In this document: piece after piece, positions 9,271-18,515 of the stretch | How the letters are laid out: each line of letters begins with the position of its first letter | How positions within the stretch are numbered: position 1 is the first letter of the stretch | From: Cyclobacteriaceae bacterium | GTDB lineage: Bacteria; Bacteroidota; Bacteroidia; Cytophagales; Cyclobacteriaceae | NCBI GenBank assembly: GCA_019638355.1 | Contig: JAHBTY010000003.1 | Location: 1-64,000, forward strand | Direction: 5' to 3' | Length of the DNA: 64,000 bases | The notes under the pieces: generated by a model | The model's database searches: none | Told to the model about the DNA's origin: nothing | What the model saw: the letters and a program-made list of their open reading frames with translations, nothing else | Translations under genes and position numbers: made by a program

Positions 9271-9410
9271 CTAAAAGGATATGGTTAAATGAATCCGGCT
9301 CACGATGGTTGTGAAACACACTATCGGCTATGCCGAAGTATTTTTTGTTAGCTTATGAAAAATCTTGAATGAAACGGATTACACGTAAGGTGTTAACGTG
9401 GCAACTACAT

Positions 9411-12401
9411 TTAATCTTGAACTGAAAAAATATCGGGGTTTTCAGAAATAAACCGATTAAAGGAACGGGGTGTAATCAACTTTCTTAGTTTTTCAAGGCT
9501 TTCATTTGCTTCTTCATCAAACCCAATGATGGCCGAGTAACGCGTGTGGGCCTTTAATAATTTGATGGAATTAGGTTTTGCAATCAGCCCGCTTACCAAA
9601 ATGGAGTACGGCCTGAGCCTGTCAGTGGTATCTTGCTCGAAATAGTGGGCAGCCTGTATCAGTCCGTCTTCAAAGTAAACGTTGGCTGTGCTTAGATGTG
9701 TAAAATTATTGGTAACGATATCGGTTTGATGATTACGTGCAGCTTGCCAGGTTTGTAACAATACTGTTTCGTTGGGATAATCTTGTTGTAACCTGTCGAT
9801 AAATTCAATTTTTTGCTGCCCAAAAGCTTCAGCATCCAATTTGGCCATTAATAACAGTTGGTAAATAATTAGTTCGGTGTTTAACCTTTGTGAAGTGCCT
9901 GGTTCAATTTTATTAAGATAGGAAGCGGCAACTTCAAGTTCATCTTGGTTATACCATTTTTTTGCAGCATCTAAAATAGCCCGAGTTTGAATTTCAGTGT
10001 TTTGTATGGAGTTAACAGTTAAAAAGAAACGACTGCTATCTGCCAGTGGAATTCGGTAACGCGCATACCAGTATTTTTCCTGATCGTTCACCAACGCAGG
10101 TTGGTCTTTGCCATCGGTTAATACCTTTTGCATAAGGCGGGCCATTAAGCTGTCGGTTCTTTCAGAAGTTAACGCTAAACTATCCCACAATGGTAATGCG
10201 AGCGAAAGGCTATCGGCTTCGGTAAGTGCTAAAGCCTGGTACAGCAGGGCATTCGGCACATTCTTTTCTTTAGCAATTTCAAAGTAACTGGCGGCAGTTT
10301 GCGGATTATTTTGTTCAAGGGCCCAATATCCCAGCAGCGCATAATAGCGACCACGGGCCGAAGCAAAGGCCATTTCGCGGGTTAAGTCGAATGCTGCTTT
10401 TATTTTACCCTGTGCATATAGTGCTTGTGCGGCAGCAACAATAACAGCTTCTTTATAATATTCATTAACGGGCTTTCGGGCTACTTCAATTATTTGTTTT
10501 ATGGTAGTGGTATCAAGAGCAGTAGGTTGGTTGATAAGGTAATTACAAAGATAAGTTACACGGGTGGGTGTCCAGATCGTATCGGTACTGGTTATAAAAT
10601 TATTTCGAATTTTTATTTGTTGCATATTTGCCAGGGCCAACGCGTTTGCCTGGGCGCCTGCCTGCTGCGCTCCCAATAGTTTTAATAATGAATCGGCAGG
10701 ATAGTTTAGTTTAAATTTTGCGCTGGCAGCAAGCAGATTAGTTTCAGCAGCCGAACGAAATTTTTTGTCTTTGCGGGCTTCCTGAAATGAAAGCAATGCG
10801 GAGTCAGCCACTTTCAGGCGTGTAAAAGCAAGACCTAATGTATTATGGATTACGCCACTTTCGGGGAATTTCTTTTTCGCTTCATTCAGCAAAAAGAGCG
10901 CTTCATACGGTTCGTTGGTATCCTGTAAGGTTACACTCAGATTGATAAACGCCTGTTCGCTGGGGCTCGAGTAGCAGATGGCTGTAAGCTCGGCCTTTTT
11001 TTTACGCAATTCCAAACGGTTTTCTTCTATCGAGGCAAGGGCATAGTGAGCGTGGTGGTTTTGATTTCGGAAGAGCAATGATTTCTGATAATAACTTTCG
11101 GCAACCTGATCGGCACCCTGGTGGTAATACACATCCCCAATCCTGTTGTAGTAGGCAGCATAAAGCTGATCTACTACGGTGTTATAACTCGTATCAAAAA
11201 CTAAAAATGCAAAACATGTTATCAGCCCCATAATACGGAAGGTAACAAAGTGCATAGTGTTGGGTTTGTACAGTACTTTGTAAACCTGCAGGTTCTGCAT
11301 AAGCATCGGGCCAAAGTTTGCAATAACATAGAATAGGAAAATAATTCCGTAACCCAGGTGGCTATATAAAATTACATCAAGCAAAACCTCTGTTGCATTC
11401 TCATTAGCACTGGCAAATTGAATGGCCAGTGTAGCAAAGGAAATACTTCCCAGCATGAGCATCAGAAATGAGGCGATGGAGTTGCTGCCGATTATATTTT
11501 GGTATTGATGGCTACGTTGCAAAAAACCCCACACACCCAGTATTGCTGAAAAGGTTAGCAGCAGCGAAGCATTCAGTAACCATATATTCCAACTCAGGTA
11601 GCCAATTTCTTTTGCGTAGGTAAGCAACAGGTTGAGAATATAAACTCCTGAAATAATGGTAAAGTGCCGGAGGCTTTTGGTTTGGCGGGTGCCCCGCGTA
11701 ATCAGGTTAACAAAGGCTGCAGGAATTTCGTGGCCAATCATGAGTATAAACACCATCGTAATCAACATGCTAACAAAATAACTTCGGGCTGCCAGGTGAA
11801 GAAAGGGTCTTGCAGCCTGGCTGTACATTTCAACTAAAAAGCCTGCTACTATAAATAATGGCAGCATCAATGCAAGCCTTTTATAAAAAGTTAACTGCAC
11901 TTGCGTATGCAGCGCATAACACCAGGCAATACATACAAATAAAAATACAAAAGCCGGGTACTTATTGGTAAGACCTGCGATTTCAAGCGTTTCGATGCTG
12001 AGCGAGACAGTTAACACCGAAAACATAGTCATGCCGGCCAGAAACCAAAGCCGCTTAAGCGTGGTAATAATTGCAAGTAAAATAATAATGCCGAATGTAA
12101 GTACCGCCAGGTACGCGTATTCTAGTGAAGGTGTTACTTGTAATGCACTACCCTGTTGGGTTTCGAATACAAAGAAGTTATCAACCCTTACGGGTAGTTC
12201 TAGTAAGCCAACCGGTATGGTGCGCTGTGTAATTTCTTCTGCCTGAATCTCTTGGTAATGTTCCCAAACAATGGCTGGTGCCGGGCTTTGATGGTAGCTA
12301 TACCAACACACACACACAGTAGAAGTAAAAAGTATTGCCAGAACTGCTAAAAAAAATTGATCAGCCTTGGGCCAGTTTTTCCAGAAAGCAAGTGTATGCA
12401 T
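9411..12401 (-). CDS. Large multi-pass membrane protein with TPR repeats
   Basis: I do not recognise a named family. The first 400 or so residues of 996 hold about ten hydrophobic segments (for example AYLAVLTFGIIILLAIITTL and YPAFVFLFVCIAWCYAL). After a last segment near VTFRIMGLITCFAFLVF the rest is helical TPR: RIGDVYYHQGADQVAESYYQ, HAHYALASIEENR, VIHNTLGLAFTRLKVADSAL and further degenerate units to the C-terminus. The likely topology is a membrane platform with a roughly 560-residue TPR domain outside the cytoplasm or in the periplasm. It is the last gene of the M24-plsC-gatC run, 15 bp after gatC. The role may be scaffold or envelope assembly (inference only). Confidence 0.75.
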   Translation of the reverse strand: MHTLAFWKNWPKADQFFLAVLAILFTSTVCVCWYSYHQSPAPAIVWEHYQEIQAEEITQRTIPVGLLELPVRVDNFFVFETQQGSALQVTPSLEYAYLAVLTFGIIILLAIITTLKRLWFLAGMTMFSVLTVSLSIETLEIAGLTNKYPAFVFLFVCIAWCYALHTQVQLTFYKRLALMLPLFIVAGFLVEMYSQAARPFLHLAARSYFVSMLITMVFILMIGHEIPAAFVNLITRGTRQTKSLRHFTIISGVYILNLLLTYAKEIGYLSWNIWLLNASLLLTFSAILGVWGFLQRSHQYQNIIGSNSIASFLMLMLGSISFATLAIQFASANENATEVLLDVILYSHLGYGIIFLFYVIANFGPMLMQNLQVYKVLYKPNTMHFVTFRIMGLITCFAFLVFDTSYNTVVDQLYAAYYNRIGDVYYHQGADQVAESYYQKSLLFRNQNHHAHYALASIEENRLELRKKKAELTAICYSSPSEQAFINLSVTLQDTNEPYEALFLLNEAKKKFPESGVIHNTLGLAFTRLKVADSALLSFQEARKDKKFRSAAETNLLAASAKFKLNYPADSLLKLLGAQQAGAQANALALANMQQIKIRNNFITSTDTIWTPTRVTYLCNYLINQPTALDTTTIKQIIEVARKPVNEYYKEAVIVAAAQALYAQGKIKAAFDLTREMAFASARGRYYALLGYWALEQNNPQTAASYFEIAKEKNVPNALLYQALALTEADSLSLALPLWDSLALTSERTDSLMARLMQKVLTDGKDQPALVNDQEKYWYARYRIPLADSSRFFLTVNSIQNTEIQTRAILDAAKKWYNQDELEVAASYLNKIEPGTSQRLNTELIIYQLLLMAKLDAEAFGQQKIEFIDRLQQDYPNETVLLQTWQAARNHQTDIVTNNFTHLSTANVYFEDGLIQAAHYFEQDTTDRLRPYSILVSGLIAKPNSIKLLKAHTRYSAIIGFDEEANESLEKLRKLITPRSFNRFISENPDIFSVQD

Positions 12402-12416
12402 GTTTATTCAGGCAGG

Positions 12417-12704
12417 TTACTCCAATACTTTAGGAACACGAAAGTAGGTGGTGTCTTTATCGGGTGCGCTCTCCAGTGCTTTGCCGGTGTTCAGGTGTTG
12501 CCCGGTCACATCTTCCCGTAAGGCATTTACCTCCTGACTCATGGTAGTTAGTGGCTCAACCCCTTCTGTATTCACTTCATTTAACTTTTCAACAAACGTT
12601 AAAATGTTCGACATGTCCTTTAACATGGCTTCGGCATCTTGCTCGTTGAATTCCAACCGGGCCAGGTGTGCAATTTTGGTTAAGGTTTCTTTGTCGAGTT
12701 GCAT
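12417..12704 (-). CDS. gatC: Asp-tRNA(Asn)/Glu-tRNA(Gln) amidotransferase subunit C
   Basis: Small subunit of GatCAB, which converts Asp-tRNA(Asn) and Glu-tRNA(Gln) to the amidated forms. The 95 residues match the whole family: TLTKIAHLARLEFNEQDAE at the start, ILTFVEKLNEVNTEGVEPL in the middle and an FRVPKVLE end. Its start codon lies 25 bp inside the 3' end of plsC, which suggests translational coupling. gatA and gatB are elsewhere, as is common in Bacteroidota. Confidence 0.93.
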   Translation of the reverse strand: MQLDKETLTKIAHLARLEFNEQDAEAMLKDMSNILTFVEKLNEVNTEGVEPLTTMSQEVNALREDVTGQHLNTGKALESAPDKDTTYFRVPKVLE

Positions 12705-13420
12705 AACATTAGCGCTTTGTCGATCACTTGGTAAACTTCTTTTTTGTATGCTTCAATGGTATCCAGCGTGTAGCCTTTTGGACTAACAGGTTCATGAAAT
12801 ATTACATGAACCGTTCCGGAATGTATTCTTAACGGAGAACGATCCGGCAAAATTATCCAATTGTAAGGAATGGTTACCGGTACGATGGGAATTTGTTTTT
12901 CGATTGCAATACGAAAGGCCCCATCCTTAAATCTCACCATACGGGGAGGCTGCGTTGTATATACACCACCTTCTGGAAAAATAATAAGACTTTTTCCGGC
13001 ATCAATAGCCTGCATGGCTTGCAGCATGGAGTTTACCCTGCTCCGAAGTTTAGTGCGATTGACCGTGATGTGTAAATTCCGATACATAAACCCAAATAGC
13101 GGTATATGCTCCATATCGTTCTTGCCTACAAAAACGGCATTAACCGGATTGAGCCCCATAGCAGGAATATCCAGATAGGAAAAGTGGTTAGGACAAAAAA
13201 TGTATTGCTGGCGCAGATTAAGATTCGATTTGCCGCTTACTTTGTAAGGAATAAAACACAGCGGAAAAAGGATGTACGCCCACCATCGATTAAAAAGACC
13301 AACCAGTTTAAACTGACTTTTAAATACGATTGGAATAAGAAACAGGGGCAAAAAAACCAGAAACAGCAACGCAAAAGTAAAAAGGCAATAGAATGTATGA
13401 AAGGTTCGCAGTGCCCGCAT
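12680..13420 (-). CDS. plsC: 1-acyl-sn-glycerol-3-phosphate acyltransferase
   Basis: Makes phosphatidic acid from lysophosphatidic acid and acyl-ACP or acyl-CoA at the inner membrane. An N-terminal hydrophobic region (LFTFALLFLVFLPLFLIPIVF) is followed by the catalytic NHxxxxD block (CPNHFSYLDIP) and the FPEGG phosphate-binding block (LIIFPEGGVYTTQ), then IPIVPVTI. The 246-residue length is typical. It starts 12 bp after the M24 peptidase stop and overlaps gatC by 25 bp. Confidence 0.9.
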   Translation of the reverse strand: MRALRTFHTFYCLFTFALLFLVFLPLFLIPIVFKSQFKLVGLFNRWWAYILFPLCFIPYKVSGKSNLNLRQQYIFCPNHFSYLDIPAMGLNPVNAVFVGKNDMEHIPLFGFMYRNLHITVNRTKLRSRVNSMLQAMQAIDAGKSLIIFPEGGVYTTQPPRMVRFKDGAFRIAIEKQIPIVPVTIPYNWIILPDRSPLRIHSGTVHVIFHEPVSPKGYTLDTIEAYKKEVYQVIDKALMLCNSTKKP

Positions 13421-13432
13421 TTTTTCAACAAC

Positions 13433-14761
13433 TTATTGCCTGTTGATTTTATCAGACTTTGGAAGCAAGATCAACTCTTTCTGGCGGCCATCTATGTAGC
13501 GAAAACCTGTCTCGTCAAAATAGCCATCTTCCTCCAATTGGATACGGATGTCTTTTTTCCATTCGGGGATATTAACCGTGCAATTCAGCTCGATGGAATA
13601 AGCAGTTTTATAATGCATCGGGTAATCTCCGGTAAACGGAACGCCACCTTGCATATCCCACATGCCAATGGTTGTACCTGCTGCGTGGCCATGAAACCCG
13701 ATTGGATGTGTATAAATTGACGGTGTTATTCCTTCTGCAATAGCCTGGTCGCGCGTTGCCTTCAATATCTCATTACCCGTACGACCTTCTTTAAAATGCG
13801 AGGTTAAAATATCCTGCAAGCGATTTCCTTTGGCAAAGGCATCACGTAAATATTTTGGAGCTTCTGTTTCGCCAGCTTTCAGAATATACGCATGCTGTTG
13901 TGTATCGGTGTTTAAGCGCAAATAGGTTATACCAAAATCAACATGCAGTAAATCTCCAGGTTGAATAACAAGAGGCTGTGGTCTTTTAAGCGTGATGGCT
14001 TCAGGTTCGTTACGTTGTATTGAAACCGATGTATGAAACCAGGTATCTAATTTTAATTCTTCAATACGCTCGCGATACCACCATACTACATCTTCGGTAG
14101 TGGTTACCCCCGGTTGAATAACCATGTCGGAAAACCCTTCCTGAATAATGTCGTGTGCAATGCGGCAGATTTGTTGATAGAGCACCATTTCTTTTTCGGT
14201 GCGGGTTTCCAGCCAGCTTACAGCCAAATTTTGTGCGGAGGTAACTTTGGGTTGTAGGTTTTTTGGAAGTACTCGCAATAGGTTATCATAATCATTGCTG
14301 GTTAGTCCATCGGCATGGCCATAGTGTGGCGCTTTATTTACACCAATTTTTTTAGGATTTCGTTCGGCAATAATCTTTCCGAGTTGTGCCCATTGGTCGG
14401 GGTTGGCATCCGGATCCCACGCGCGTTTAAAAACTTTACCCACATCATAGCGGGCAACGGCCAGGTATTCCATTTCTTTATCAACACCACGGTCGAATGC
14501 TACCAGCATGGTTGTTCTGCGGGCTGCATGCCAGGTAGCAGGAAGCAGGGTGCGGATTACGGGATCTTCGTTGTACTCGCGCGAGATGATTACCCACATG
14601 TCAAAACCTTCTCTGCGCATTAATGTAGGTAATGTATTGCGTAGTCGATCTTCTAGTAATTCATCAATCACGCGGGCTTGATCGCGTTGGGATAGGATTA
14701 CAGGCTGACCATAAACTATAATTGAAATAAAAAGTAGCGAGACGCTGAGTATAGATTTCAT
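13433..14761 (-). CDS. Secreted M24 family peptidase (aminopeptidase P-like)
   Basis: Metallopeptidase of the methionine aminopeptidase/prolidase fold. The N-terminus MKSILSVSLLFISIIVYGQ is a clear signal peptide, so I place the start at 14761 rather than seven codons upstream. Residues 20-190 resemble the creatinase N-terminal domain. The C-terminal pita-bread domain shows likely metal ligands in order: DFG in LLHVDFGITY, D in RLNTDTQQHAY, H in IGFHGHAAG, E in YSIELNCTV and E in QLEEDGYF. It probably removes residues from Xaa-Pro peptides in the periplasm. It begins the plsC-gatC-TPR operon. Confidence 0.88.
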   Translation of the reverse strand: MKSILSVSLLFISIIVYGQPVILSQRDQARVIDELLEDRLRNTLPTLMRREGFDMWVIISREYNEDPVIRTLLPATWHAARRTTMLVAFDRGVDKEMEYLAVARYDVGKVFKRAWDPDANPDQWAQLGKIIAERNPKKIGVNKAPHYGHADGLTSNDYDNLLRVLPKNLQPKVTSAQNLAVSWLETRTEKEMVLYQQICRIAHDIIQEGFSDMVIQPGVTTTEDVVWWYRERIEELKLDTWFHTSVSIQRNEPEAITLKRPQPLVIQPGDLLHVDFGITYLRLNTDTQQHAYILKAGETEAPKYLRDAFAKGNRLQDILTSHFKEGRTGNEILKATRDQAIAEGITPSIYTHPIGFHGHAAGTTIGMWDMQGGVPFTGDYPMHYKTAYSIELNCTVNIPEWKKDIRIQLEEDGYFDETGFRYIDGRQKELILLPKSDKINRQ

Positions 14762-14798
14762 AGTATGATTTTCAAAGAGCAATATAAATTATGTGTGA

Positions 14799-15350
14799 TT
14801 ATAGTAGTTGAATTTTACACCGCTGGTCTTTTAAAATTTCTTCTGCCCGCTCTACTTCAATGTGGGATTTGGCATCGTCCATTTGTTCGCGCATGGCATT
14901 CCTGATTTCCTTAACCCGCATAGCTTCAATAAACCGTTTCACATCTTCTTTATTTTCCAGAATAAGTTCAGGCACCACGACCGGCTTATCATCATCGCCT
15001 TTGGCTACCATGGTAAAGAAAGAAGAATTGGTGTGTTTTACTTTTCCGGTTTTTATGTTTTGCGATTCCACCCGAATGCCCACCACCAGCGAAGTGCGGC
15101 CTACATAATTTACGGAAGCATGCATGGAAACAAGTTCACCAACTTCTACGGGTTGAAGAAATTCAACCTTATCTACCGTAACGGTTACGCAATACGTGCC
15201 AGCATGTTTACTGGCTGCCGCATACGCTACTTTGTCCATTAGCGAAAGCAATGTGCCACCATGAATTTTACCGCCAAAGTTGGCATAGCTGGGAATCATT
15301 AATTCGGTAATGGTGGTTTGTGAGTATTTAACCGGACGAGCAGATTCCAT
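14799..15350 (-). CDS. Acyl-CoA thioesterase, hotdog fold
   Basis: Cytosolic thioesterase of the YciA/BFIT type that hydrolyses acyl-CoA. The hotdog domain covers about residues 10-130: MIPSYANFGGKIHGGTLLSLMD holds the conserved N-F-G-x-x-H-G-G active-site strand and helix, followed by VTVDKVEFLQPVEVGELV and NSSFFTMVA. The C-terminal 50 residues are a charged helical extension. 37 bp separate it from the downstream M24 gene and 66 bp from the upstream MATE gene. Confidence 0.88.
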   Translation of the reverse strand: MESARPVKYSQTTITELMIPSYANFGGKIHGGTLLSLMDKVAYAAASKHAGTYCVTVTVDKVEFLQPVEVGELVSMHASVNYVGRTSLVVGIRVESQNIKTGKVKHTNSSFFTMVAKGDDDKPVVVPELILENKEDVKRFIEAMRVKEIRNAMREQMDDAKSHIEVERAEEILKDQRCKIQLL

Positions 15351-15416
15351 AGGAGAAAATGTTAGTGTAGAAAGGTAAGGTTTTTATCTGGCTTGTGAAA
15401 AACTTAAGTGCGCTTG

Positions 15417-16745
15417 TTAGCCTTTAACTGCTGTTCGTGATAAGCGGTTAAACCGGATTACCATTGCAGTAGCCGTAATAGTAAGTCCAATAAACAACCC
15501 GATCCAGATACCAACTGCAGCCCAATTCAAAACAAATGCTAATACATACCCGAGTGGTAGGGCAATAATCCAATACGCAACAAAGATTAACAACGAGGGA
15601 ATTTTTACATCCTGCAATCCGCGCAAAGCACCGGCTGTTACAACTTGTATGCCATCGGATAGTTGAAAGAATGCCGCAATGATCATGAGTGACGCGGTTA
15701 GTTGTATAACGGCAACATCATCGATATACAACGCAGGTAAAAATTCTTTGCCAACTATAAATAACAAAGCCCACACTGTCATAATACCTGCTGCCATCCA
15801 GATCATCGCGAAAGCAGAAGCGCGAAGATTTTTTCTATCATGTTGCCCCAAAAAATTTCCTACGCGTATCGTAGCAGCAGCCCCTAACCCCGATGTAGTC
15901 ATGTAACTGATAGTGGCCAGGTTAATGGCAATCTGATGTGCGGCTAATGCAGTTGTTCCGATCCAGCCCATCATTATAGCCGAGAAGCCAAATGCACCCG
16001 CTTCGAAAATATATTGCGAACCAGAAGGCACGCCAATGTGCAACATTTTAGAAATCAATTTTCGTGAGTAGTTACCAATTAGAAAACCGGCCCGATAGGG
16101 TTGATACCTCCTTGCAAAATAGACATAGGCCATCATGCTTATAGCCATTATTATTTTGGAGATAAGGGTTGCCCATCCGGCCCCGTTCAATCCTAATTCC
16201 GGGAAACCGTAATAGCCAAAAATCAAAACATAGTTTAATGCAATGTTCACCAGGTTGCTACCCACCACAATAATCATGGCTACCCGCGTGCGTTGTAAAC
16301 CTTCTGCAAACTGGCGATACGTTTGAAAAATCATAGTGGGGATAATGGAAACGGCCACAATGCTGAGGTAAGGCAGAGCAAGCGTAACCACCTCCTTGGG
16401 TTGCCCCATTTTATACATGAAGGGTTCAATGCCGAAGATGAGTGCAACCAACACAAAGCCGGTAAACAGGTTAATGATGGTGCCATTTTTAAGTACGGCA
16501 ATAATTTTTGAATTATCACCGGCACCTTCGGCTTGTGCTACTAACGGAGTAATAGCATACGAAACACCCACACCAAAAAATAAAGGAATGTTATAAAATA
16601 CATTGGCGAATGATGATGCCGCTAACGGCAACGCACCCGTCCAGCCAACCATTACACTATCGGCTACGCCCGTCATTACCTGGCCCAACATACTTAGCAT
16701 TACCGGGTAGGCTAATAAAAAATTTGGTTTAACGTGTTGCCGCAT
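15417..16745 (-). CDS. MATE family efflux transporter
   Basis: Na+- or H+-coupled multidrug and toxin extrusion transporter in the inner membrane. The 442 residues form about 12 hydrophobic segments in two halves. Recognisable features are YPVMLSMLGQVMTGVADSVMVGW at the N-terminus (NorM-type, split here: GVADSVMVG), LAASSFANVFYNIPLFFGVG, and in the second half HIGVPSGSQYIFEAGAF and LAAHQIAINLATISYMT. Its ATG overlaps the stop of the M42 peptidase gene (TAATG), so the two are translationally coupled. Substrates are not predictable. Confidence 0.93.
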   Translation of the reverse strand: MRQHVKPNFLLAYPVMLSMLGQVMTGVADSVMVGWTGALPLAASSFANVFYNIPLFFGVGVSYAITPLVAQAEGAGDNSKIIAVLKNGTIINLFTGFVLVALIFGIEPFMYKMGQPKEVVTLALPYLSIVAVSIIPTMIFQTYRQFAEGLQRTRVAMIIVVGSNLVNIALNYVLIFGYYGFPELGLNGAGWATLISKIIMAISMMAYVYFARRYQPYRAGFLIGNYSRKLISKMLHIGVPSGSQYIFEAGAFGFSAIMMGWIGTTALAAHQIAINLATISYMTTSGLGAAATIRVGNFLGQHDRKNLRASAFAMIWMAAGIMTVWALLFIVGKEFLPALYIDDVAVIQLTASLMIIAAFFQLSDGIQVVTAGALRGLQDVKIPSLLIFVAYWIIALPLGYVLAFVLNWAAVGIWIGLFIGLTITATAMVIRFNRLSRTAVKG

Positions 16746-17701
16746 TATAGTTCTTTCATCAACACTTTGTATAAAGCGATCATGGTTTCAATATCGTACT
16801 TGTGTACTTTTTCGTTTGGTGTATGTGCATGTTGTTCGGGTGCGCCTACAAAACACCAATCAAATGGTACAGGGCTGCGTTGTAATTCGCCACCATCGCT
16901 GGAGCCCATGCCTTCCACTTCTAATTGATGATCGATCTGATACTTTTGTGCGAGGCGAACAATTTTATCAACAAACTTTTTGCGAGGCAGGTTCCGATCG
17001 CGTAAGGAGATAGCCACACCTTTGCCATGATGCACCCCATCCGATACCCAGGTGATATCTGAGATAAGTGCCTGACGTACTTTATATTTTTTAAAGATGT
17101 AATCGGCTAAGTAGCCTACTGCTCCGCCACCGTGTTCTTCCCAGCAACCAAAAACAATGATACCGTCTTTTAAAGTTTCGGCAACTTTTAAGGCATTGTA
17201 AATACCGAGGCGATTATCTAAGTAGGCCGACTCGATATAGTCTTTGCTTTCGCGAAAATCTATTTTGTACGTAAGGGAAGTGCCGCGTTTTATTGATCTT
17301 CCGAATTTATAGAAGGCATGATTTTCTTTGTCGAATTCCAACTCACATTCAATGGGGCCGTGGGTATCACGCCCCACCAATTTAGTTCCGGCATCGGCAT
17401 CGGGGCTGCCAATGGATAGCAGTTGATTAAAATAACGTACGGTAAAGCCAACCGTATCCATATGGGCAAAAATAGCCGTGCGTGGTTTGCCAAACTTTAA
17501 GATTATATTATCCTGAAACTGTTCGCCCGTAATAATCTGCGGTTTGGTTTTCCACTGCTTGCTTTCTTTTTTAACATATTGAAGCAGAAATGCTTGCAGC
17601 GAACTTTCTTCACCGGAAGGCGCATGGATCTGGCAGAGTTCGTGCAAAAGGGCATACTCACTTTTAACTTGTTTTACTTTTTTATTTTTAGCTGGTGCCA
17701 T
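16745..17701 (-). CDS. M42-type aminopeptidase / M20-like zinc metallopeptidase
   Basis: Cytosolic di-zinc peptidase of the M42 (glutamyl aminopeptidase, FrvX-like) group. Probable zinc and catalytic residues are AHMDTVGF (H and catalytic D), YLDNRLGIYNAL (bridging D), CWEEHGGGAVGY (catalytic E-E, where M42 usually has QEEVG), LISDITWV (D ligand) and the late EQHAHTPNEKV histidine. The ATG at 17701 is preferred to a TTG three codons earlier. It is coupled to the MATE gene by TAATG. The altered EEHGGGAV region makes it an atypical member. Confidence 0.83.
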   Translation of the reverse strand: MAPAKNKKVKQVKSEYALLHELCQIHAPSGEESSLQAFLLQYVKKESKQWKTKPQIITGEQFQDNIILKFGKPRTAIFAHMDTVGFTVRYFNQLLSIGSPDADAGTKLVGRDTHGPIECELEFDKENHAFYKFGRSIKRGTSLTYKIDFRESKDYIESAYLDNRLGIYNALKVAETLKDGIIVFGCWEEHGGGAVGYLADYIFKKYKVRQALISDITWVSDGVHHGKGVAISLRDRNLPRKKFVDKIVRLAQKYQIDHQLEVEGMGSSDGGELQRSPVPFDWCFVGAPEQHAHTPNEKVHKYDIETMIALYKVLMKEL

Positions 17702-17778
17702 AGTGTTCAACCTTTTTGTAAATTTTCCAAATTGAAGTACCGTGCAAAATAGCCGGTTATTTAGTCGTTAAACAAAAA

Positions 17779-18423
17779 ATGCAAGTAATTAACCTCGGTC
17801 AACAAAATTCAATTGCCAATTACTTTGTAGCTGGCTTGCGCGATGTGCGTGTGCAGCAAGATCGGCTGCGGTTTAGAAGTAACCTGGAGCGGTTAGGTTC
17901 TATTATGGCGTATGAAATTTCCAAAACGTTGCTATATCAGCAACAAACCATACAAACTCCGTTGGCAACCACTAATGCCAATCTATTGCAGGCACTACCT
18001 GTTTTAATTACTGTTTTACGTGCGGGTTTACCATACTACCAGGGCTTTCAGAATTTTTTTGATGCCGCTCCCGCAGGATTTATAGGTGCTTATCGCAAAG
18101 AGGGTGCTGAGATTAAAATAAATCTCGAATACCTGGCGACTCCAGACTTAAATGAGCAAACCGTAATTTTAATAGACCCCATGTTGGCAACCGGTAAATC
18201 TGTGATTCGTTCGGTGCAGGAGTTGCAGCGGCATGGAAAACCCGCACACATTCATGTTGCCGTATTAATTGCTGCACCTGAAGGAATTCAGTTTGTGCAA
18301 AATAACCTGAACCATCCAGCTACTATCTGGACATTTGCAATTGATGAAAAGCTGGATCATCGCAGTTACATTGTTCCGGGTTTAGGTGATGCAGGTGATT
18401 TGAGTTTTGGTGAGAAGCTTTAG
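17779..18423 (+). CDS. upp: Uracil phosphoribosyltransferase
   Basis: Pyrimidine salvage: uracil plus PRPP gives UMP. The 214 residues match the Upp family, with TVLRAGLPYYQGF, the PRPP-binding loop ILIDPMLATGKSVIRSV near 135-151, and the uracil-binding end region YIVPGLGDAGDLSFG. It is divergent from the M42 gene (77 bp between starts). The downstream 92 bp carry short direct repeats. Confidence 0.93.
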   Translation: MQVINLGQQNSIANYFVAGLRDVRVQQDRLRFRSNLERLGSIMAYEISKTLLYQQQTIQTPLATTNANLLQALPVLITVLRAGLPYYQGFQNFFDAAPAGFIGAYRKEGAEIKINLEYLATPDLNEQTVILIDPMLATGKSVIRSVQELQRHGKPAHIHVAVLIAAPEGIQFVQNNLNHPATIWTFAIDEKLDHRSYIVPGLGDAGDLSFGEKL

Positions 18424-18429
18424 TAATTA

Positions 18430-18509
18430 CGGATTTAAAATCTCGGATTTAAAATTCAAGATAGATAGAACCTTATAATACGAAGATGCGAAATTTTAAA
18501 TTTTGAATT
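18430..18509. repeat. Word-built intergenic repeat between upp and the next gene
   Basis: CGGATTTAAAAT occurs twice (18430-18441 and 18444-18455, period 14 bp), and a later AAATTTTAAATTTTGAATT tract can pair weakly with it (AATTCAA with TTGAATT). It is of the same kind as the repeats at 37621-37697 and other gene ends in the window. Confidence 0.5.
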
Positions 18510-18515
18510 AAGGAT

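Noticed and set aside
13106-13720. 204-codon plus-strand frame across plsC and the M24 peptidase.
   Set aside because: It runs antisense through two well-supported genes and is lysine/asparagine-rich without any pattern.
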